A stretch of 64,000 nucleotides of DNA, taken from Kalaharituber pfeilii (taxonomy: Eukaryota; Ascomycota; Pezizomycetes; Pezizales; Pezizaceae). Below the pieces are notes generated by a model. That model saw nothing but the letters and a program-made list of their open reading frames with translations. It was not told where the DNA came from and ran no database searches. Made by a program: the position numbers and the translations under genes. The DNA lies in the NCBI GenBank assembly GCA_015179045.1, contig WHUZ01000020.1, forward strand, positions 620,001 through 684,000, in the 5' to 3' direction. This document shows, piece after piece, positions 20,509 through 31,357 of this stretch (its first letter is position 1; every line of letters starts with the position of its first letter).

Positions 20509-21650
20509 TTTTTTCTTTTTTTCTTAATATCATTACTCGCGTGCCGCACCGGGGGCTATGGCGAGGGTTTAAGTATATAGAGTAGAAATTCAGGAAAAAA
20601 TGAAGGAAGAAAGAAAAGACTATATATAACGTCACTCCTCCAGCTGTTCAACGAAAATACAGTAAAATGTCACCCCTCCAGATGTTCCATTAGTTCGATG
20701 ATCGGGTCACGGTCCCTTTTTAGTGGATTTTCGATGTCCCGTCTGCCTCCTGGCCATATCTCTGCTTTCCATCGTCGTCATTCGTCCAGTAGATGTTTGA
20801 TCGTCTCTTCCTGTTCCCCGAAGTAGCGGTATTCCGGGCCGTCGCTTTTCCCTATCTTGTGTCTCCAGGCTCTGAGGCCTTTTCCGCCCAGGAGTCAGGC
20901 GAGGGTGCCTGTGTCTTCCCAGTCGGGTCAGTGGCCTGTAGTTCAGGTTGAGTCTATGCCTTTCTTTGGCTCTTTGAGCTTTGGATTCCTGTACGATGCC
21001 GGGTTCGGTGATCAGTTCGGTTTGATATCGTAGGTGGTGCGATTTACTGACCCGGGTCGGGAAAAAATGTACGGGTTGCGAAGGTGTGGAGGATACTGCG
21101 AAGGTGTGGAGGAGAGGGGAGGGGGGAGAGGTGGAGTTTTAGAAACGCGCAATTTGCCGTCGGGGAAGTTTGCTTGCCGGGATGCGAAGGCGTGGAGAAG
21201 AGGGGAGGGGGGAGAGGTGGAGATATATAGGGGAGCCTCCCGGATGCAGAAACCGGAAGAACCGTCCGGAAGTTTCTGGAATCAGGTTCTAGAAGTAGAT
21301 AGAAATTTCTTTGTTAAGCCTGTCTCCGGGCTTGGAGGGCTTGCCCAGGGACCCTGCCATGGCTTGGCGCTGCAAGCTGGGTTATGTGTTTTAAAAAAAA
21401 AAAAAAAAAAATATTGTAGTTGGTGGCGATTTTGGCTGCCTTGTCGGCTTCGGTGTTGCCCGTTACGCCTTGGTGGCTCTTGACCCACATGACCGCCGTG
21501 TCTCGGTTGCCGTTCCTGTCTCTCTCCTCCCAGGCTTTCCTGAGGGCGTGTGTGGCTCCGTCCGGTGTGGGGAGGCCCCTTGCGATTCTTTCCATTCTGG
21601 TGATCGCCATGCGTGTGCACTCTCTCGTTGCCGCCCGCCAAATCAAAAAT
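20509..21650 (-). mobile_element. LINE-A RNase H copy, split by LINE-B 3' end
   Basis: Minus-strand poly(T) and hairpin at 20509-20560, C-terminal ORF2 at about 20650-21030 (frameshifted), and RNase H resuming at 21413-21650 (MAITRMERIARGLPTPDGAT; VMWVKSHQGVTGNTEADKAAK). The break is the plus LINE-B insertion. Confidence 0.8.
21036..21412 (+). mobile_element. LINE-B 3' UTR insertion with internal tandem repeats
   Basis: Flanked by near-identical GATATCGTAGGTGG (left) and ATATTGTAGTTGG (right). Repeats of a block with GCGATTT, GACCCGGGTCGGG and TTGCGAAGGTGTGGA precede the module GCCTGTCTCCGGGC and the hairpin. Confidence 0.75.
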
Positions 21651-21664
21651 CATCAATAGTTGCA

Positions 21665-22010
21665 TGCGATCGCCGATCGCTGCGGCTTCGATGAGAACCG
21701 TTGCTACAGGGTAATTTCATGTTTTCATGAGCTCCAGCAGAAGGCGAGCGGATAGTAGCAATAGACATTCACACAACGACTGCGCTAACCGCCCACTCTG
21801 GAGCGGCCTCGATCACCTCCCTGATTAACCTCGCATTTTCTTCTGGCATGCGTGCATGCATGTTCGCGATCCTGAAGGAGACCTCAGATTCTGCCAGGGC
21901 CATTTTGCAAGAATTTTATCGTTACGCGGTACAATGACTCTGATCGAATTATAGGGATTGACTGGTAGAGACCTAGTGGGGAAGATTCAGAAGGATAGAC
22001 CCTGACCACC
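21665..22010. other. no gene recognised
   Basis: Nothing recognised on either strand. Confidence 0.4.
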
Positions 22011-22735
22011 ATGACGCTGATATATGAGAAAAAGGAGAAGAGAGAAGTGGAGGGCTTTGGAAAGGGAAAGGTTATGGAGTGGAATAGGACAGCGGTGTCC
22101 AACTTCACTGCCATGCGCCTGGAGAGAGGAAGATGCGGGGTGTGGTTGAAGAGGATGGGAGCGGCGGAATCGGAGAAGTGCAGCTGCGGGGAGGCCCAGA
22201 CGGGGGCGCACCGAGCCTTCCAATGCAGTCAGCAGAGGTTTCGCCCAGAAGGCTGTAGAGAATGGGGGGATATGGAGGAGAACTGGAAAAGGACAGCAGA
22301 GAATGGGGAGGAGTGGGATGAGTTGGAAAGGTTCTTCTCCGGGATCAGGTTCTAGGGCGCCGTGCGATTTACCGACCCGGGTCGGGGAATTGAAACGAGA
22401 AATTTTCGGTCCGGGTTGCGAAGGTGTGGAGGTGGAGTTTCAGAAGCGCGCGATTTGCCGACCGGGGTCGGGTCGGGATAAAATTTGCGGGTTGCGAAGG
22501 GGTGGAAGGTGTGGAGAAGAGGGGAGGGGGGAGAGGGGGAGATATATAGTGGAGCCTCCCCGAGGCAGAAACCGGAAGGACCGTCCGGAGGTTTCTGGAA
22601 TCAGGTTTTAGAAGTAGATAGAAATTTCTTTGTTTGTTAAGTCTGTCTCCGGGCTTCGAGGGCTTGCCCAGGGACCCTGCCATGGCTTGGCGCTGCAAGC
22701 GGGGTTACGTGATTAAAAAAAAAAAAAAATAAAAA
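22011..22735 (+). mobile_element. LINE-B C-terminus plus 3' UTR
   Basis: Open frame to 22355 with VMEWNRTAVSNFTAMRL, the zinc-binding SCGEAQTGAHRAFQC and the C-terminal ELERFFSGIRF. The 3' UTR repeats the GACCCGGGTCGGG block about 110 bp apart, then hairpin and poly(A). Confidence 0.82.
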
Positions 22736-23423
22736 AAAATGGAACTTGTCCGTTTCACTCGAATCCGCCATTTTCCGCCCTGCCGGCCGAACTCTTCATT
22801 TTCCTTGCATGTGACCTTTTCACTCCTCTTTTACTTTTGGGAGATTGGGTCCACGTACATCCACATCAGGTGTCGGAACAGGAGGCGAGAAGTTGGTTTG
22901 GGTCAGGATGCTGAGAAGAATCAGGAAGCAGGAGAGCCTTGGCTTGCCGACATCTTTGAATTGGTGGATTGCATGGTGCCTGCAGAGTCTTCCAAGAATG
23001 TTCAGATTCCGGAGCATGTCGAGCCAATCTTCTCTCGCCATAGCCTACAAGGCGGCACGCGTGTAATGAAAAAAAAAAAAAAGAGCCAATCTTCTCAATC
23101 AACTAGGACAAGACACAAGGTATTCACAGAGGATTGACTTGGGAGATATGCGACTGCCAAGTGGATGTGGTAGCCAAGTTTACCAGATTGTCAGTACGGG
23201 AAGGAGCAGCTGAACATCATTTTGCTTACAGATTCCGACATTCTATTTACCTGGGAGTTGTGTTTTGGTAGTATCACCATTGCTATGTTGATAACCGCGG
23301 AAAATACAGGATGTGCCGTCAATTATAACTACGGTTGCCTAGGGCCGATAACAAATTATACGCATGACGCTCGTTTTTCATAAACTCCAGTCCCACTAAT
23401 GAGGTCTTGGAGTCTACACATCT
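22736..23423. other. no gene recognised apart from a tail insertion
   Basis: Short ORFs only; contains the insertion at 23035-23082. Confidence 0.4.
23035..23082 (+). mobile_element. hairpin-only LINE-A insertion
   Basis: TSD GAGCCAATCTTCTC at 23021-23034 and 23083-23096. The body starts at the hairpin base (TCGCCATAG) and is about 35 nt plus A. Confidence 0.9.
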
Positions 23424-23435
23424 ATCATAACTAAT

Positions 23436-25150
23436 GTGTGGGATGGAAGAAAGCGAGCGGAATTTACGATGACAGATGGCGCACCACAAGGGTCACCTTT
23501 ATCCCCAGTGCTCTTCTTGGTAGGGGTAGCACCGGTGGCAGAGAAGACGGGGGCGAGGGAGTTCACGAGGTCATACGTGGATGACTTCCACAGTGTGCTA
23601 TCGGATAAGAATATGAACGGGTTGAGGAGAAAGATAAGAGAGCATAGGAAGGCGCTGACGAGAGACGCGGAAGAGGAGGGCTTCAAGATTGACAAGGACA
23701 AAGAGGAGACGCTGATAGTGGGGGTCAGAGGGCCTACCTACCGGTTAGTGGGTCTGAAGGTGGATTGGGAGATGAAGTTCAATGAGCATCACACCCACCG
23801 GCTGAGCCTAGGGAAGGCAGCGTGGGCCACAGCGGCACGCCTCACTCGAATGGCACCGGCAAAACGGAGACAGTTATATACAAGCATCGCACGCAACATC
23901 GCGACCTGGGGGGCGTGGGCATGGCACGAGTATGCTCATGGGGCTCCAAGAGAGAAGAAGCTGAGGGAGTTGGAGAAATGGCAGTACACGGTGGCGAGGG
24001 GGATCACGCATGCCCCGTGGGGGACGAGGCGGGACGTGGTGGAAGGATTAGCAAACTTGGAGTCGGTGGAGACGTTTGTGAGATGGGAGGCGACGCGAGT
24101 GGAGGCGAGAGCATTGAGGTTCGAGGGGGAGCAGCTGAAAGAAGGGGACGAGGAGAAAGTGTATCTGAGAGGGTCGTTGACACACAACAGGGAATTGCCT
24201 CTGGCAGTCATACAGACGTTGCACCGGGATGCGGAGTGGGGGAGTGGGAGAGACATATAGATGATGTTACGGATGAGGGGTGGGTTCCAGTATACACAGA
24301 CGGGAGCATGAGGGAGGAGAAGGCGGGAGCGGGGATGTTTTGGGGGGATTTCGACATCAATATATCTAGGGGAGGATGCTACAGTGAATGATGCTGAACT
24401 GATGGCGATCAGTGAGGCGATGGAGAGAGTGGAAGGGAGCTATTGATCATAACGGACTCCAGATACGCAATCCAGAGGATGACGGCGGTCTCAAGGGGGA
24501 GCTCGGGCGACGAGGCGGCTCAGGGAAGCCTGGGAAAAGAGGATCCTGAGAGGAGACTGGGACATAGCGGCATTATGGGTTAAGGCGCATAGGGGGATTT
24601 CCGGCAACGAGAGGGCTGACAAGGCAGTGAGAACGGGCACCGCTTTGCAGTACAGGTCGGAGATGGTGACAGAGGCCGGATTGAGACAGAGGGGAGGAGA
24701 GAGAGAGCAGAGGAGAGGAACCGGTTGGGATTGACATACAAGCCGCTAGAGAGGTGCGGCAACGGGATAGGACGGTTGGCGGGCCTCCTGGGGGGCAAGG
24801 GGCTGAGGGCCTGGAGGTGGCATTTAGGCGAAGGGGACGGCCCAGAGTGCAGGTGGTGCGGAGAAGAGGAAGAGACGACGAGACACTTGCTAGTGGAGTG
24901 TAGGGTATGGAGGCGGCGGTGGCCAGGAGGGGAGGAGCATATCAGGAGGCCACCACGGGGAAAGGAGGGGGAGGGGGACCCGCTGAGGGCGATGATAGAC
25001 ATGTTGGGGGAGTGAGTCCAGAACGCGGAGAATTCCTTCTTTCATGTAGTAGAGGGGACGACAGTTCTATTTTCCTTCATTATGTATCTAGGACATCGCC
25101 ATAGCCCATACGGCGGCAAGCGATTAATGATATAAAAAAAAAAAAGAAAA
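23436..25150 (+). mobile_element. LINE-A with RT palm motifs B and C, RNase H and 3' end
   Basis: TSD ATCATAACTAAT at 23424-23435 and 25151-25162. The first frame (to 24260) shows RT motif GAPQGSPLSPVLF and the catalytic YVDDFHSV, then the thumb region. A frameshift at about 24240 leads to RNase H (EGWVPVYTDGSMREEKAGAG; NDAELMAIS), with more frameshifts near 24450-24700, then LGGKGLRAWRWHLGEGDGP and the zinc-binding CRWCGEEEETTRHLLVEC. Truncated upstream of RT motif A. The hairpin is of the ATCGC/GCGAT type. Confidence 0.92.
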
Positions 25151-25269
25151 ATCATAACTAATACTATTTAGTTTCTTTTTTACCTCTATAATAAGCTTTT
25201 AAAGTTACTTTTAAGGAATCTAAAAAGTCGAAGATCAATGTGCCAAAATACCAAAAGGCTAATTAACAT

Positions 25270-25316
25270 TTTTTTTTTTTTTTTTTTTTTTTTATATCAA
25301 TACTCGCAGGCCGCCC
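25270..25316 (-). mobile_element. 23-nt LINE-A tail fragment with TSD
   Basis: TSD AGGCTAATTAACAT at 25256-25269 and 25317-25330. Only poly(T) plus ATATCAATACTCGCAGGCC and four more bases. Confidence 0.88.
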
Positions 25317-25391
25317 AGGCTAATTAACATGATGCGTAACAAAGCGTAATTCCAGGTATGCATTTGGCCGTAGTATTTACCTAAGTAGCTT

Positions 25392-25432
25392 GCCCTGCCA
25401 TGGCGAACAGCTACAAGCGGGGTCACGTGAAA

Positions 25433-25460
<28 letters not shown>
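25392..25460 (+). mobile_element. hairpin-only LINE-B insertion
   Basis: TSD ACCTAAGTAGCTT at 25379-25391 and 25461-25473; starts one base before CCCTGCC. Confidence 0.9.
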
Positions 25461-25464
<4 letters not shown>

Positions 25465-25572
25465 AAGTAGCTTAATGGTACTATGCCTCCCCTTCATTAC
25501 GCTCTATTAGTTACCATCCAATATCACGAATTGAGAAACTTGGCAACCTTTAAAGATACGACCGGTTCAGGG

Positions 25573-25904
25573 TGTTGGAATGGTACATCCGTTGCATTTA
25601 TGTTGCAGTTCCCTAAAATAGTAATTCACTCCGTTATCACTTGTTTCACTTGATTATTTCATGCATATGAACCATGTCTGGCGCTTATAGTGTTTCGGTT
25701 ATTATTAGCATTGACTCATACACCTCTCGGTTGGATTATATTTTCTTTTCTGTTATGGTTTTATAGTCATGTTATATCTCACTTTCTGTGTATATAAGTT
25801 GGGCAATTCTGCCACTTCTTAATAGATCAGACTCAACGAGCTTGCCTTTCATTCCCTTCGTGAATACAAGCATTTACCAAAAAGACTCCGCTTATTTTGA
25901 TACA
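25573..25904 (+). repeat. solo LTR, copia-like ends
   Basis: Starts TGTTGGAATGGTACATCCG and ends TTTTGATACA, with a TATATAAG box near 25792. CAGGG lies immediately left (25568) and at 25903, so the true 3' end may be two bases earlier. A related LTR is at 55633-55954. Confidence 0.6.
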
Positions 25905-25909
25905 GGGTA

Positions 25910-26335
25910 ACAGTAGTTTCGCAGGCGCTGAACTCTATATGGCGAGGTTTTAGGTGCATATGAGATAAATGAAGGAAAAGCAAAGGAAAGAAGTAACATG
26001 TCTCCTGTCTCGTCCCCTTCCATCCCACGTTGTGAACGAATAAAACGAAAATTTAGCTGAGACTTGAGAAACTTGACAGGAGAGGCTCGAGAGTGGTGGT
26101 TCAGCGGTTCCAGTTTAGCGGCGGTGGCAGGCTATGTGGAAAAGGCAGAGAGGAAGATGGGATACTGAATAATATTTGGAGATTGACAAGAATAACAAGA
26201 ACTTATGGACTGCGAAGAACTATATGGGTCTATTCAGAAGATAAGACAACAGACAAGGAGAGAAAGAACTATTTACATGAGGGCCAGATCAACTACTATC
26301 TTAGCACTATTTTATTATCAGTTTAATAAACCTGA
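25910..26335. other. LINE-A 3' UTR scrap, otherwise nothing
   Basis: CTATATGGCGAGGTTTTAGG at about 25938 is a minus LINE-A 3' UTR piece without tail. The rest is unrecognised. Confidence 0.4.
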
Positions 26336-27090
26336 GGCTGATGCCATCAGGCAGAAGTACTAAGCGGTTTGAGGTATCTACAAGTGCCTTTAATAGCCTC
26401 TCAACTAACTTGTTTATTGTATCTGAGAAGGTTATTTTTTTTAATGGTTCAAATTCAAAGCACTGACAGATCTACTATGACTAATAAGTCTATCAGTGCT
26501 ACTGGATCCACTAGTACTGATGGGTCCACCAGTTCTAATTAGTCTACCGGCACTGGTAAGGCCGGTGGTACTACTTCCGAGAGGTACTTGAACTTCTTCT
26601 GTGCTAGGTCTCTTTTGTTATCTACAAGTCATCTATCTTTTCTCTAAGCCATAGGTCTTTTACCACTCCGAGTCGAATGACATCTCATAAGTCCTTAGTA
26701 CTATTCTTCTCTATAAACTACATTACTACCAGTACTTCTTCTTCTTTCTTCTTATAATATACTTGAGAGTCTTAACCTGCTCTTTGAATTATAAGAGTCT
26801 GGCTCTCTTCTATATCTTTACTACCTGCTTGCCTCCTTACTCCTCCTTGTTTACTACTTTTACTACCTCTTTAATCTCATTATTCTACCACGGCTTGCTT
26901 CAAAAGAACGTACATATTGTCTTTCTTAGGCTTTTGAAGAGTTAATAGATCTTTTTATATATAGTTTGACTTTCAAAGCTTCAGTACTATTCTGATTATT
27001 CTAGTACTTTCTTTGTTGCTATTTTTAATAATATATTCTCTGCTCTCTTCTAGTCTACTTCTTTCTAATTTACCAGTTTTCCTATGTTAG

Positions 27091-27561
27091 TGTAACGGAC
27101 CGGCCTCACGGGGCTATTAGCCGGCGCTGAGTCGCAGATCGAGTCAGGCGGGCCACGCAATGCTCACAGGTTTGAGCAGAACGCTGCCTGTAGAGGAAAG
27201 AGTATGGTCAGGAGAGTATAGGTTTTATTGCTTGAGGGGCCTAGACTACGGGGTGGAAAGGAGTCTTTATATACAGGAAAGTGCAACACAGAAACAGAGA
27301 GATATAGAAAGGCTTCCTTAAGCGCCGTGCCTTCAGCGTGATTGATGTTATCCAAAAAGCGTAATTCCTTAAGCGCAGTGCCTTCAGCACAATTCTGTTA
27401 TCCAAAAAGCGTAATCATAACCCTTAAGCGCTGCTTATCCAAAAATATACTTGTCATTATCCAAAAACTGTGCTAGTGGGCGGGTAATGAGATTCCTTGA
27501 ACCCGGTCGACCTTAGTACAGTTTTAGTACAGTTCAGGGTAACTGATCGTGATCCGTGACA
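27091..27561 (-). repeat. solo LTR (gypsy-like ends) with internal tandem repeats
   Basis: Ends read TGTAACGGACC on the left and GATCCGTGACA on the right, so the minus strand starts TGTCACGGATC. Direct repeats of about 60 bp (CCTTAAGCGC ... TTATCCAAAAAGCGTAAT) at about 27314-27475. No perfect TSD. Confidence 0.55.
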
Positions 27562-28558
27562 GTATATATATAGTTTTTACATAGCTACTTTGGCTCCTCA
27601 CTCTATCATTTCTTCTCTCTATAATACTAAATCAGGTCCAGTGTACTCTGTTTCATCTCTCTTTAGGCTTTTCTCACCTAAGTCATAGTTTCTTTTTCTG
27701 ATTCTAGCTGCCATTCATCTACTCTCTCTATAACTGCCCTTCTATATAAGTCAGATACTCTGGGTAGCTTGAATCACGCAGAATAATATATATTAAAATC
27801 TCTAAGTACTACTACATTAGAATGCTACCCTCTATTACCTTTTAGTTTTGTCTATCTTTCCATTCAGCTTTCTAGAAGTTCCAAGTTTGTATTTGAGTGT
27901 ATATACATCCCTTCAGCTCTGCCCATACCCTCAGCCTCATACCATATTCATCCTTTAGTTTCTTTGACCACTTTCCACACCCGAGTCCCCCCCTTTGCAT
28001 GTGCTACCACTCTCTTGCCACTCTTAACCTGGCTAATCACTTCATAAGTAGAGTACCTCATTACTACCTACTTTCCTCCTCTCTCCGTTACCTATGCCTC
28101 TGCAAGAAAAACCAGCTCAACTCCTTCTCCATTTGCCCATCCCAGAACTATATCACCATTTCTGAGAGATCCTCCTACGTTTTGGAATGCCATCTTCACC
28201 TTCTGTTCAGAAACAATTGAGTCGAGACTGCTTCCCTGCCAATATATCACCCACTGACCCCGGCCTCTTCAGAGAGTCTCTAGCAGATGCAGAGTGACAC
28301 CCTCTGCACTGATGTCCCACACTTCCGCACTGCCAGCGGGTCCTACCAGCCAATCCTTGCTAGTGGGCTTCGGTCGGCTTGTATGTGCATTCTCTCCGCT
28401 GATGCCCCTCCTTGCCGCATTGCTAGCATGATCTGCTAGTGGCTACTCTAGACCTGCCTGCTGCTGGTATTGGTGTAGAATTCGCGCCTGTCGCTGCCGC
28501 CACCTTCATATTCGTGCCTGTCACCGCCGCCGTCTTCATACATGTGGACTCTCTCACT

Positions 28559-28876
28559 TAGTGAGCGGCACGAGCCGAGCTAGCTCGCGCGAGCTCCCAG
28601 CTCGAGCTGGCTCGAGCTCAAACGAGCCAAGATCATGCTTGTGTTTTTCTTGACAGCTCGCTAAAATGCTTAGCCAGTGCAAGGTTTCATAAACTGTAAA
28701 TACCTAATATAGTGATAATTAGAGACTTGGAGCTCATTCTAACCTACCAACAACTTCGAAATGCACAATTTAGCTGATAGTAGTGAGAAAGATGAAAATT
28801 ATGCTTAGTTTAGTTTAGTTTGTCAATATTATGTATATAATCAATCCAGGCTCGAGCTAGCTCGTGCCGCTCACTA
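28559..28876. mobile_element. hAT-type MITE, copy 1
   Basis: TAGTGAGCGGCACGAGC at the left end and its inverse at the right, with a perfect 8-bp TSD, CTCTCACT (28551-28558, 28877-28884). 318 bp, no ORF. Related copies at 42980-43246 and 56035-56711. Confidence 0.88.
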
Positions 28877-28969
28877 CTCTCACTGCTAGCTGCTTGTAAA
28901 CTTCCACTTTCCGGAGCCCATTCCCAAGCATTACTCCCTCCTTGACCAGCCTCTCAGCTTCCTGTGTGG

Positions 28970-29034
28970 CCCTGCCATGGCGAACAGCTGCACGCGGGGT
29001 CACGTGACAAAAAAAAAAAAAAAAAAAAAAAAAA
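28970..29034 (+). mobile_element. hairpin-only LINE-B insertion
   Basis: TSD GCTTCCTGTGTGG at 28957-28969 and 29035-29047; starts exactly at CCCTGCC. Confidence 0.9.
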
Positions 29035-29185
29035 GCTTCCTGTGTGGTGGTTACCTCGGATTTGACGGCTGTTGGTCTCATCGTTTGCCATGCATTTGAC
29101 GCCACTCTCTCCTGCACTTCAGTGAGGCACCCCAAATACTTGAGCGAAGTATGCCTTTGTTGATGATGTATTTATTACATCGTCT

Positions 29186-29277
29186 TTTTTTTTTTAAAAA
29201 AAATCATTACTCGCATGCCGCCCCACGGGCTATGGCAAGTTTCATGACCGCTGCAAGCCACACATAGAGCTGCTGTA
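29186..29277 (-). mobile_element. LINE-A 3' tail
   Basis: T run, ATCATTACTCGC, hairpin (TTGC/GCGA with a G-U pair) and a short UTR. Confidence 0.6.
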
Positions 29278-29288
29278 AGCTGCCGGTC

Positions 29289-30375
29289 TGGTTTTTTTTT
29301 TATATATCGGTAATCGCATGCCGCCCTCTGGGCTATGGCGATGTTACGTACAGAGTAAGTGGAAAATTGTAAATCAAGTAAAGAAAATAAGGAGAAAGGA
29401 GAAATATATATATGTCCGTTGCCTGTCCATCTTAAGTGAAGAAAAGGAAAAATTTATGTGCGAACGATCCGATCCCTGATTCATCCATTCCAACATTGCC
29501 ATGAGGCTATCCCCTAGTTCTTGGTCCGGCTTGTCCGGTCTGATTAGTGCTTGTCTTCCTCCGGGCCATCGGGATTGCCATACTCGGCATCTTTCCAGGA
29601 GGTGGTCCGTGGTTTCCAGTTCGTTGCCGCACCACCGGCATTCCGGTCCGTCTGATTTTCCGATCTTGTACTTCCAATGTCGGAGCCCTTTGCCTCCCAG
29701 AAGGCCGGTCAGGGTGGCGACTGTGTGACCGAGTCTTTGCAGTGGCTTGTAGCTCAATCCCAACCGGTCCCTTTCTTCAGCTCTCTGCGTTCTGGCTTGC
29801 TGTCGCATGCCTGCTTCGGTGCTGGATTCGGGTTGGTATTGCAAATAGGGGCCGATTTTGGCTGCCCTATCTGCTTCGGTGTTGCCGTGGATGCCCTTGT
29901 GTCCTTTGACCAACATGGCCGCTATGTGACTATGTCTAGGTCGCCTCTGGCTCCTCGGGCATCCCATGCCGTCCTGACCTTTTGCGCTGCGCCTTCGCGT
30001 GTGGAGTGGCCTTCGGCGATCCGTCGGAGTTTCGAGATCGCCACTCTAGATCTGGAGTCTGTGAGTATGAGGATCTGTCCTTCTTGTGTTTCGAGTGCGT
30101 TGCTGATTGCGATCAGTTCCGCGTCGTTGACGGTTGCTCTGGAGCCCAGGTGTATTGAGTGCTTTTCGTTATGGGGTATGTGCCCGCTCCGGCCTTTCCT
30201 TCAATCAGGCTCCCGTCGGTGTATGCGTCGATCCATCCTTCGTCTGTTGCGTCATCTATCGCCCTTCCCATTCTTCTTTTTCGGTGTCTGCTGGTGGGGA
30301 GTGTAAGACTGCTAGGGGTACTGGGTCTCGGTGCTTGAGGGTGCCTCTGAGATATGTATGTTCCGTCTCCTCCGT
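29289..30375 (-). mobile_element. 5'-truncated LINE-A with RNase H
   Basis: TSD AGCTGCCGGTC at 29278-29288 and 30376-30386. RNase H starts as MGRAIDDATDEGWIDAYTDG, frameshifts, then shows HKGIHGNTEADRAAK, LTGLLGGKGLRHWKYKIG and the zinc-binding CRWCGNELETTDHLLERC. ORF2 ends near 29425. Confidence 0.88.
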
Positions 30376-30386
30376 AGCTGCCGGTC

Positions 30387-30847
30387 ACGGGTCCATCACA
30401 TTCCTGCTGGAGAAGAGACATGATTTTTCCACTGAGGGGCGAAAGCACAACCACAAAGAAGAAGTGATCAAGACAACCTTTGGCACCCCTGATTAAATGC
30501 GTACGTACGTTGGCACAAAGATTGGCTTATCGCTGCACCCATCCCAATTGGCTGACAGCTGCTAAGCACACGAAACTCAAAGGGGCTTACGTATATACTG
30601 GTCGTGGGGGCATGCATTCCCTTAAGACAAGGTAATGTGTCACTCCAGCTATATCCAGCACCTCATAGCACCTAAGCAGAACACGAGTAACATTATAAAA
30701 GTGCAAAAAAGCAAAATTTATCCAGCACAAACCGCCGATGGACAAGCGGTGTCAGCAACCCCAAGATTTGAGGGAGGACAGAATCAGATAATCTGTCTGT
30801 GAACAAACAAAATGCTCCTCGCCATAGCCCATAGGGTGACATGCGAG

Positions 30848-30887
<40 letters not shown>

Positions 30888-31273
30888 CGCACTTGCACCT
30901 AACATATCTGATATCCGGAGATACCGTTTGTTATCGTACTGGGGTTTCGGTTTTCTAACGTTTCCAATATCATAGACCTGAATGGAGCTACGAGACTAAA
31001 GGCGGGCCCCTTTTTTCATGGAATGTAGTTTGTGACTGGGATCGGATTTCCTCTGACGAATCCAGGAATCAGATCCCATAAATAATTTTTGTAGTCAGAT
31101 TCTGCATAAGAGTCACTCCCGCCGGCTTACAGGTCCTTACAACACCCCCAGGCCTCCTATAGTCTGGGAATTGCACCATTGATGGCGGACGGGAGGGAGG
31201 CATTCAGATTTGATAAGGGCTTCAAAGGAATCTTGGCAAAAGATACTGGGTTTCCTGTTTGCCTCCTGTGATT
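30387..31273. other. no gene recognised; LINE-A tail at 30823-30885
   Basis: The tail (CTCGC ... GCGAG, then TTCTTTT and about 30 A) has no clear TSD and lacks the usual TAATGATAT. The rest is unrecognised. Confidence 0.45.
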
Positions 31274-31285
31274 GAAAACGTTGAC

Positions 31286-31345
31286 TCCCTGCCATAGGCT
31301 CGCAGCCTGTATGCGGGGTTATGTAACCCAAAAAAAAAAAGAAAA
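31286..31345 (+). mobile_element. hairpin-only LINE-B insertion
   Basis: TSD GAAAACGTTGAC at 31274-31285 and 31346-31357. Starts one base before CCCTGCC. The inner stem is perfect in this copy (AGGCT CGC AGCCT). Confidence 0.9.
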
Positions 31346-31357
31346 GAAAACGTTGAC

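Larger units (their letters stand above)
26336..29160 (-). pseudogene. old LINE-B ORF1/endonuclease/RT remains
   Basis: Minus-strand blocks in LINE order: an ORF1-like helix (EAERLVKEGVMLGNGLRKVEVYKQ, about 28900-29070); an apurinic-type endonuclease with frame breaks (FQNVGGSLRNGDIVL; GTRVWKVVKE; VVVLRDFNIYYSA, about 27700-28200); and the EN-RT linker (SKPW, NNEIKEVVKVVNKEE, about 26800-26900). AT-rich with many stops, so older than other copies. Interrupted by a solo LTR, a hAT MITE and a hairpin-only insertion. Confidence 0.6.

Noticed and set aside
27897..28220. 107-aa plus-strand ORF as a gene
   Set aside because: The minus strand reads as a LINE endonuclease domain, so this is its shadow.
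28559..28876. tRNA-derived SINE
   Set aside because: Inverted termini and an 8-bp TSD indicate a DNA transposon; no A/B box or poly(A).
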